Assembly: GCF_030254645.1 (NCBI RefSeq) | Contig: NZ_CP116346.1 | Location: 3,513,001 to 3,577,000 of the forward strand | Direction: 5' to 3' | Source: Paucibacter sediminis | GTDB taxonomy: Bacteria; Pseudomonadota; Gammaproteobacteria; Burkholderiales; Burkholderiaceae_C | DNA: 64,000 nt | Shown here: one piece after another, positions 58,144 through 64,000 of the stretch | Position numbering within the stretch: the first letter of the stretch is position 1 | Layout of the letters: every line of letters begins with the position of its first letter | Notes under the pieces: model-generated | What the model saw: the letters and a program-made list of their open reading frames with translations, nothing else | What the model was told of the DNA's origin: nothing | The model's database searches: none | Program-made: the position numbers and the translations under genes

Positions 58144-59352
58144 ATGTTGAGAAAGCACATCACCAGGCGGCAGTTCACGGCTTCCGGCATGGCGCTCGCC
58201 ACCGGCCTGGCGTCGGCGGCCCCCGCGGCCCCGGCGCCCTTGGTGATCTGGTTCACCGTCGAAGGGGCCAAGGGCATGCGGCGTGTGGCCGAGGCCTTCA
58301 GCGCGGCCACCGGCGTGCCGGTGGTGGTGGAAACGCCCGACGACGGCCCTTCCAAGTTCCAGCAGGCCGCGTCCGCGGGCAAGGGTCCGGACATCTACAT
58401 CTACACCCACGACCGCATCGGCGAGTGGGTGGCGGGCGGCCTGCTGCATGCGGTGACGCCTGGCAGGGCGCTGCGCGAGGACATCGATGCGCTGGCCTGG
58501 GATGGCTTTGCCTGGCGCGGCCGCAGTTGGGGCTACCCCTATGCGATCGAGGCGGTGACCCTGCTCTACAACAAGGCACTGGTGGCGCGGCCACCGGCCA
58601 GCTTCGACGAGGTGTTCGAGCTGGACGCGCAATTGTCGCGGCAGGGTCGCAAGGCCATGCTGTGGGACTACACCAATGCCTATTTCAGCTGGCCGCTGTT
58701 CTCGGCCCATGGCGGCTACGCCTTCAAGCGCCGCGTCGACGGCAGCTACGACGCCCGTGACACCGGCCTTGGCTCGCCCGGCGCGCTGAAGGGCGCGGAA
58801 CTGCTGGCGCGCATGATCCGGGAGGGCCTGATGCCCGCGGGCATCGGCTATGCCGAGATGGAGGCCGCGCTGGCCCAGGGGCGCGTGGCCATGATGATCA
58901 ACGGGCCCTGGGCCTGGGTGAATCTGCAGCGCGCCGGCATCGATTTCGGCGTGGCCCGCATCCCCATGGTGGAAGGCCGCGCCGCCGCGCCCTATGTGGG
59001 CGTGAAGGGCGTGATGATCAACCGCGCCACGCGCCAGCGCGAGCTGGCGGTGGAGTTCATCGAGCATTACCTGCTCACGCCCGAGGGCCTGCGGCTGGTG
59101 AACCAGGCCGAGCCGATCGGCGCGCCGGCCAGCCGCCGCTTCTATGCCGAGCTGCTGGCCGACCCGCGCCTGGGCCCCAGGATCGCCGGCATCATGGCCT
59201 CGGCCAAGGACGGCATGCCCACGCCCTGCATCCCGGAGATGGGGCGCTTCTGGGCCGCGATGAAATCCTCGCTGACCAATCTCAGCGAGGGCCGGCAGAC
59301 GCCCGCCGAGGCCATGGCCGCGGCGGTGCGTCGCATCCGGGAGGGCACATGA
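58144..59352 (+). CDS. Extracellular solute-binding protein, family 1 (MalE type)
   Basis: This is a periplasmic sugar-binding protein of 402 residues. The N-terminus contains TRRQFTASG followed by a moderately hydrophobic stretch, which resembles a Tat signal peptide. The mature part starts near APLVIWFTVEGAKGMRRVAEAF and has the SBP_bac_1/maltose-binding layout (KGPDIYIYTHDRIGEWV, WAWVNLQRAGIDFGVARIP). It has no Shine-Dalgarno in front of the ATG, and an operator dyad touches the start. Its stop overlaps the MalF-type gene (ATGA). It probably delivers maltose, maltodextrin or a related oligosaccharide. Confidence 0.9.
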   Translation: MLRKHITRRQFTASGMALATGLASAAPAAPAPLVIWFTVEGAKGMRRVAEAFSAATGVPVVVETPDDGPSKFQQAASAGKGPDIYIYTHDRIGEWVAGGLLHAVTPGRALREDIDALAWDGFAWRGRSWGYPYAIEAVTLLYNKALVARPPASFDEVFELDAQLSRQGRKAMLWDYTNAYFSWPLFSAHGGYAFKRRVDGSYDARDTGLGSPGALKGAELLARMIREGLMPAGIGYAEMEAALAQGRVAMMINGPWAWVNLQRAGIDFGVARIPMVEGRAAAPYVGVKGVMINRATRQRELAVEFIEHYLLTPEGLRLVNQAEPIGAPASRRFYAELLADPRLGPRIAGIMASAKDGMPTPCIPEMGRFWAAMKSSLTNLSEGRQTPAEAMAAAVRRIREGT

Positions 59353-60854
59353 GCGCTGCGCTGCTGCAGCGCCTGCTGCTGCCCGCCGCGGTGCTGGGGC
59401 TCTTGTATGCGCTGATGGGCGTGTATGCCAGCGGCCAGACCCTGCTGGCCGCCATGCTGCTGGCGGTGGGCGCGCTGGCGATCTGGACCTACAGCTCGCC
59501 GCGCACCGGCGCGCTGCGCTACCTCTTTCCTGGCGTGGCCGCGGCCCTGGTGTTCGTGGTCTTCCCCATGCTTTACACCTTCGGCCTGGGCTTCAGCAAC
59601 TACAGCGCCAGGAACCTGCTGGACTTCGAGCGCGCGCGCGCCTATCTGCTGGAGGAGCGCATTCGCGAGCAGGGCTCGGAGCGCGAGTTCAGCCTGCACC
59701 GCGAGGGCGACGGCCTGCGCCTGCTTCTGACCGGCGCCGCGGGCGAGCTGCTGACGCCGCGCTTCCGGCCCGATGCCGAGCACCCGCAAGACCTGACCCT
59801 GGTGGCGGCGGGCGAGACGCTGGCCGCCCCCCTGGCCATGGCGGAGCGCGTGGCCCTGCTGCCCGCCCTGCGCGTACTGCGCCTGCGCGATGCGGCAGGG
59901 CAGGTCTACACCCTCAGCAGCCTGCGCGAGTTTGCACAGAGCCGGCCGCTCTATGTGGAGGCGGCGGACGGCGTGCTGACCGACCAGCTGAGCGGCACGC
60001 GCTACCAGCCCGATGCGGGCGAGGGCTTCTACACCAGTGCCAGCGGCGAACAGCTGCAGCCCGGCTACCGCGTCAACGTGGGCTGGCGCCACTACGCACG
60101 CGTGTTCACCGAGCCGCGTTTCCGCGCGCCCTTTCTGAGCGTGTTCGTCTGGACGGTGGTGTTCGCCGGCATGACGGTGCTGCTGACCACCGCGCTGGGC
60201 CTCTTGCTGGCGGTGCTGCTGAACTGGGAGAGCCTGGAGGCGCGCGCGGCCTACCGCCTGGTGCTGTTCCTGCCCTATGCGGTGCCGGGCTTCATCTCCA
60301 CCCTGGTGTTCAAGGGCCTGTTCAACCAGAACCTGGGCGAGATCAACCTGATCCTGCACGGCCTGTTCGGCGTCCGGCCGGCCTGGTTCTCCGATCCGCT
60401 GCTGGCCAAGTGCATGCTGTTGATCGTCAACCTGTGGCTGGGCTTCCCCTACATGATGGTGTTGTGCACCGGCATGATCAAGGCGATTCCCGCCGATCTC
60501 TACGAGGCCTCGGCGGTGGCGGGCGCGGGCCCCTGGGCCAACTTCAAGCTCATCACCATGCCCCTGATCCTGAAGCCGCTCACGCCACTGCTGATCAGCG
60601 CCTTCGCCTTCAACTTCAACAACTTCGTGCTGATCAGCCTGCTCACCGGCGGCCGCCCGGATCAGCTCGACACCAGCCTGCCGGCCGGCACCACCGACAT
60701 CCTGGTGTCCTATACCTGGCGCATCGCCTTCCAGGATTCGGGCCAGCAGTTCGGCCTGGCCTCGGCCATCTCCACGCTCATCTTCCTGATCGTGGCCGCC
60801 ATCACCCTGGTGCAGATGCGCATGACGCGGCTGGACCAGGATCACAAGCGTTAG
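59349..60854 (+). CDS. ABC sugar transporter permease, MalF type
   Basis: This is an inner-membrane permease of 501 residues. Like E. coli MalF it has extra N-terminal helices and a large periplasmic P2-type loop (about residues 95-250) before the core permease. The EAA loop that docks on the ATPase is YEASAVAGAGPWANFKLITMPLI (near residue 390). The length is close to MalF of enterobacteria, which supports maltose-type transport over generic sugar permeases. It lies 18 bp before the MalG-type gene. Confidence 0.92.
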   Translation: MSAALLQRLLLPAAVLGLLYALMGVYASGQTLLAAMLLAVGALAIWTYSSPRTGALRYLFPGVAAALVFVVFPMLYTFGLGFSNYSARNLLDFERARAYLLEERIREQGSEREFSLHREGDGLRLLLTGAAGELLTPRFRPDAEHPQDLTLVAAGETLAAPLAMAERVALLPALRVLRLRDAAGQVYTLSSLREFAQSRPLYVEAADGVLTDQLSGTRYQPDAGEGFYTSASGEQLQPGYRVNVGWRHYARVFTEPRFRAPFLSVFVWTVVFAGMTVLLTTALGLLLAVLLNWESLEARAAYRLVLFLPYAVPGFISTLVFKGLFNQNLGEINLILHGLFGVRPAWFSDPLLAKCMLLIVNLWLGFPYMMVLCTGMIKAIPADLYEASAVAGAGPWANFKLITMPLILKPLTPLLISAFAFNFNNFVLISLLTGGRPDQLDTSLPAGTTDILVSYTWRIAFQDSGQQFGLASAISTLIFLIVAAITLVQMRMTRLDQDHKR

Positions 60855-60872
60855 CAGCAGGGGAGCGCAGGC

Positions 60873-61763
60873 ATGGCGATTGTTCAATCCAAGTCGCAGC
60901 GCTGGCGCAAGCTGGCGGCGCATCTGTTCCTGCTCACGCTCTGCGCCGCGGTGGTGTTTCCGTTTCTGGTGGTGCTGTCGGTGTCGCTGCGGCCCGGCAA
61001 CTTCGCCTCCGGCAGCCTGATCCCGCAGACGCTGAGCCTGGAGCATTGGCGCTATGTGCTGGGCCTGCCCTATGCGGGGCCCGACGGGCGCCTGCTGGAG
61101 CCCGATCTGCCGGTGCTGCGCTGGCTGTGGAACTCGATCAAGGTGGCCACCATCTCGGGCCTCGTCACGCTGCTGTTCTCCACCACCGCCGCCTATGCGC
61201 TGGCGCGCATGCGCTTTGCCGGGCGGCGTGCCCTGCTCACCGCGCTGATGCTGATGCAGATGTTTCCGGCGGTGCTGGCCCTGGTGGCGATCTATGCCAT
61301 CTTCGACCGCCTCGGCAGCGTCGCGCCCTGGCTGGGGCTCAACACCCATGCCTCCCTGGTGCTGGCCTATTCGGGCGGCATCGCCATGCATGTCTGGACG
61401 CTCAAGGGCTATTACGACACCCTGCCGCAGGAGGTGGAGGAGGCCGCGCGCGTGGACGGTGCCAGCGTCTGGCAGACCTTCTGGCGCGTGCTGCTGCCGA
61501 TGGCCCTGCCTATCCTGGCGGTGGTGTTCCTGCTCGCCTTCATCGGCGCCATCATCGAATACCCGGTCGCCTCGGTGCTGCTGACCCAGCAGGACCAGCT
61601 CACCCTGGCGGTGGGCGCCAAGCTCTTCGTGCATGAGCACAACTTCCACTGGGGTGATTTCGCGGCCGCGGCAATCCTGTCGGGCCTGCCCATCACCGCG
61701 GTGTTCTTGCTGGCCCAGCGCTGGCTCATCGCCGGCCTGGCGGCCGGCGGCGTCAAAGGATGA
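60873..61763 (+). CDS. ABC sugar transporter permease, MalG type
   Basis: This is the partner permease, 296 residues with six helices. The EAA motif is EEAARVDGASVWQTFWRVLLP (near 190), and the C-terminal end is LIAGLAAGGVKG, matching the MalG tail that reaches the ATPase dimer. The stop overlaps the GH13 start by ATGA. No ATPase (MalK/UgpC) gene lies in this window. Confidence 0.93.
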   Translation: MAIVQSKSQRWRKLAAHLFLLTLCAAVVFPFLVVLSVSLRPGNFASGSLIPQTLSLEHWRYVLGLPYAGPDGRLLEPDLPVLRWLWNSIKVATISGLVTLLFSTTAAYALARMRFAGRRALLTALMLMQMFPAVLALVAIYAIFDRLGSVAPWLGLNTHASLVLAYSGGIAMHVWTLKGYYDTLPQEVEEAARVDGASVWQTFWRVLLPMALPILAVVFLLAFIGAIIEYPVASVLLTQQDQLTLAVGAKLFVHEHNFHWGDFAAAAILSGLPITAVFLLAQRWLIAGLAAGGVKG

Positions 61764-63109
61764 ACCCCAACGTGCGCTTCCATTCCCTCGCTCCCACCCT
61801 GCTGGCCCTGGCCTGCCTTTTGCCCTCCACATCCGTCATGAGCCAAACCCCCGCCGTCCCCGCCGCCACCGAGATGAGCCATGTGCCCTGGTCGCGCCAG
61901 GCCAATATCTACCAGGTGAATCTGCGCCAGTACACGCCCGAGGGCACGCTCAAGGCCTTTGCCGCCGAGCTGCCGCGCCTGAAGAAGATGGGCGTGGACA
62001 TGCTCTGGCTGATGCCCTGGCAGCCGATCGGCCGCGAGAACCGCAAGGGCGGCCTGGGCAGCTACTACTCGATCAGCGACTACACTGCCATCAACCCCGA
62101 GTTCGGCACGCTGGACGATGCGCGCATGCTGGTCAAACAGGCCCATGCCCTGGGCATGAAGGTGATCCTCGACTGGGTGGCCAACCACACCGCCTGGGAC
62201 CATCCGTGGACCCGGGCACACAAGGATTGGTACAAGCTCAATGCCAAGGGCGAGATCTACCCGGTCACATTCACCGAGGGCCCCGAGCCCGAGTACTGGA
62301 CCGATGTGGTGGCCCTCAACTACGACAACCCGGCGCTGCGCGAGGCCATGATCGCCTCGATGGCCTTCTGGGTGCGCGAGGTGGACCTGGACGGCTTCCG
62401 CTGCGATGTGGCCAGCCTGGTGCCGACGCCCTTCTGGGAGCGCGCGCGCCAGGCGCTGGACGCGATCAAGCCCATGTTCATGCTGGCCGAGTCCGACAAG
62501 GCCGATCTGCACCGCGCGGCCTTCGACATGACCTACAGCTGGGATCTGGCCGACATCTTCAAGGCCATCGGCAAGGGCCAGGCCGGCGCCGCCGAGCTGC
62601 GCGCCTGGGTGGCCCGGCAGGCCGATCCCAAGACCAATGGCTACCCGGCCCATGCCTACCGCATGCGCTTCACCAGCAACCACGATTTCAACTCCTGGCA
62701 CGGCACCGACGCCGAGCTCTACGGCGACGCCTACCAGGCGCTGGCGGTGCTGACCTTCACCCTGCCAGGCATGCCGCTGATCTATGGCGGCCAGGAAGCG
62801 CGCCTGGCCAAGCGGCTCGAGTTCTTCGAGAAGGACCCGATCGCCTGGAAGACGCGCGAGCTCGAGCCCTTCTATGCCGAATTGCTGGCCCTCAAGCGCC
62901 AGCACCTGGCGCTGGGCAACGGCCAGTACGGTGCGCCGGTGGAGCTGCTGGATGTCGGCAATGCGCAGCTGTTCGCGTTCCGCCGCAGCGCCGGCAGCGA
63001 CGCGGTGACGGTGGTGGTGAACCTGGGCAAGCAGGCGCAGAGCTACACGCTGGCGGGTCAGCGGCTGAGCCTGCCGGCCTGGGGCTGGAGCATCTCGACG
63101 CGGCCATGA
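61760..63109 (+). CDS. Alpha-amylase family (GH13) glycoside hydrolase, probably periplasmic
   Basis: This is a 449-residue TIM-barrel hydrolase of alpha-glucosidic bonds. A signal peptide is likely (hydrophobic core TLLALACLLPSTSV, about 12-27). Conserved GH13 regions are VILDWVANHTAWDH (region I), GFRCDVAS with nucleophile Asp216 (region II), MLAESDK with acid/base Glu244 (region III) and FTSNHDFNSW with Asp309 (region IV). It has no extra starch-binding domain. It presumably trims oligosaccharides that enter through the TonB receptor before import by MalEFG. The exact bond specificity is not clear. Coupled to both neighbours by ATGA overlaps. Confidence 0.91.
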   Translation: MNPNVRFHSLAPTLLALACLLPSTSVMSQTPAVPAATEMSHVPWSRQANIYQVNLRQYTPEGTLKAFAAELPRLKKMGVDMLWLMPWQPIGRENRKGGLGSYYSISDYTAINPEFGTLDDARMLVKQAHALGMKVILDWVANHTAWDHPWTRAHKDWYKLNAKGEIYPVTFTEGPEPEYWTDVVALNYDNPALREAMIASMAFWVREVDLDGFRCDVASLVPTPFWERARQALDAIKPMFMLAESDKADLHRAAFDMTYSWDLADIFKAIGKGQAGAAELRAWVARQADPKTNGYPAHAYRMRFTSNHDFNSWHGTDAELYGDAYQALAVLTFTLPGMPLIYGGQEARLAKRLEFFEKDPIAWKTRELEPFYAELLALKRQHLALGNGQYGAPVELLDVGNAQLFAFRRSAGSDAVTVVVNLGKQAQSYTLAGQRLSLPAWGWSISTRP

Positions 63110-64000
63110 GTACGCCCGCGGACCGCTACCGTCCGGCCTGGCACTACAGCGCGCGGCGCCACTGGATCAACGACCCGAATGGCCTGATCTACGCCGATGG
63201 CGAGTACCACCTGTTCTACCAGACCAACCCCTTTGGCGATCAATGGGGCCATATGAGCTGGGGCCATGCGGTGAGCCGCGACCTGCTGCACTGGCGCGAG
63301 CTGCCGCTGGCGATCGCCGAGGACGAGCGGGTCTCGATCTACTCGGGCAGCGTGGTGATCGACCATGCCAACAGCAGCGGCTTCGGCCGCGAGGGCCAGG
63401 CACCCTGGGTGGCCATCTACACCGGCTGCCTGCGCCGCCCCGAGGGCGGGCAGGCGCAGGAGCTGGCCTGGAGCCTGGATCGCGGCCTGAGCTGGACCCA
63501 GTACGCCGGCAATCCGGTGCTGGACATCGGCCTCAAGGACTTCCGCGACCCCAAGGTGTTCTGGCACGCGGCCACGGCGCGCTGGGTCATGGTGGTGGTG
63601 CGGCCGGACGATCATCGGGTCTGCTTCTACGCCTCGCCCGACCTCAGGCAATGGCAGCATCTCAGCGATTTCGGCCCGGCCGGCGAGGTGGGTGGCATCT
63701 GGGAATGCCCCGACCTGATCGAGTTCCCGGGCGAGGGCGGCGCGCCGAGCCGCTGGGTCTTGAAGGTGGACACCTTTGCCGGCCATCCGGGCGGCACCGG
63801 CGCGCAGATCTTCATCGGGCAATTCGATGGCCAGCGCTTTGTGCCGGACCAGGCGCCAGGCGACACCGGCCGGTGGGTGGACCATGGCAGCGACTTCTAT
63901 GCCGCGCTTTCCTGGGCCGGCCTGCCCGCCGGGCGCGCGCCGCTGTGGATCGCCTGGATGAACAACCATGGCTATGCCAAGCACACGCCCAGCGCGCCCT
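63106..64000 (+). CDS. Glycoside hydrolase family 32 (sucrose/fructan hydrolase), 3' truncated by window end
   Basis: This gene runs off the window. The 298 visible residues are the N-terminal five-blade beta-propeller of GH32. The nucleophile Asp23 is in WINDPNG, the transition-state aspartate Asp148 in the RDP motif (DFRDPKVFW), and the acid/base Glu200 in WECPDL. The substrate is a beta-fructoside such as sucrose, levan or inulin oligomers. No signal peptide is seen (MSTPADRYRPAWHYS), so it should act in the cytoplasm on imported sugar, giving glucose for the two glucokinases. It starts inside the GH13 stop codon. Confidence 0.93.
   Translation, partial: MSTPADRYRPAWHYSARRHWINDPNGLIYADGEYHLFYQTNPFGDQWGHMSWGHAVSRDLLHWRELPLAIAEDERVSIYSGSVVIDHANSSGFGREGQAPWVAIYTGCLRRPEGGQAQELAWSLDRGLSWTQYAGNPVLDIGLKDFRDPKVFWHAATARWVMVVVRPDDHRVCFYASPDLRQWQHLSDFGPAGEVGGIWECPDLIEFPGEGGAPSRWVLKVDTFAGHPGGTGAQIFIGQFDGQRFVPDQAPGDTGRWVDHGSDFYAALSWAGLPAGRAPLWIAWMNNHGYAKHTPSAP

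Noticed and set aside
59142-61832. An 896-codon minus-strand frame
   Set aside because: It is opposite MalF, MalG and GH13; the sequence is rich in Gln, His and Arg repeats with no domain.

Overview
The window is GC-rich and almost fully coding. It reads as chromosomal DNA of a betaproteobacterium of the order Burkholderiales, most likely the Roseateles/Mitsuaria/Rubrivivax/Leptothrix group. This is inferred from gene content: phaR-rimO-metC, the smpB/ratA/rnfH/DUF4124/guaB/MFS/guaA block, a glucokinase-RpiR fusion, a PEP-CTERM protein, and a Xanthomonas/Caulobacter-type TonB receptor with a flavin halogenase. I found no tRNA, rRNA, CRISPR array, insertion sequence or phage gene.

Layout. 0-6 kb: the end of a membrane diguanylate cyclase, then a PEP-CTERM protein translationally coupled to a secreted subtilase, closed by a strong terminator. 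6-16 kb: housekeeping genes (phaR, rimO, metC, smpB, ratA, rnfH, a DUF4124 protein, guaB, an MFS transporter, guaA, thpR). 16-24 kb (minus strand): a chemoreceptor, then a four-gene unit of an alkyl-DHAP-synthase-like flavoenzyme, GlpD, an FGGY kinase and an AraC regulator. 24-29 kb: a GFA-family protein, a tiny membrane protein, an aminopeptidase P and a secreted beta-helix protein.

29-45 kb is a catabolic locus for tryptophan. The minus-strand operon kynB-kynU-kynA converts tryptophan to anthranilate. The divergent plus-strand operon encodes anthranilate activation and dearomatisation through CoA thioesters: a monooxygenase/reductase fusion, an SDR, a MarR regulator, an enoyl-CoA hydratase, an acyl-CoA dehydrogenase, a 2-aminobenzoate-CoA ligase, a five-gene branched-chain-type ABC importer, a hotdog thioesterase and a RidA protein. 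A cupin, a LysR regulator and a glutaryl-CoA dehydrogenase follow. 47-50 kb: a DUF2520 protein, a MarR-GNAT pair behind a palindromic promoter/operator, and a small GGDEF protein.

50-64 kb is a sugar-utilisation locus. It holds a glucokinase-RpiR fusion, a second glucokinase, a TonB-dependent receptor, a flavin-dependent tryptophan-halogenase-family protein, MalE/F/G-type importer parts, a periplasmic GH13 enzyme and a GH32 enzyme cut by the window end. Six copies of a 15-bp dyad close to TGTAGT-N3-ACTACA lie in its three large intergenic regions, two per region. Their geometry fits a HexR/RpiR operator, so the fusion protein is the best candidate to control the whole locus.
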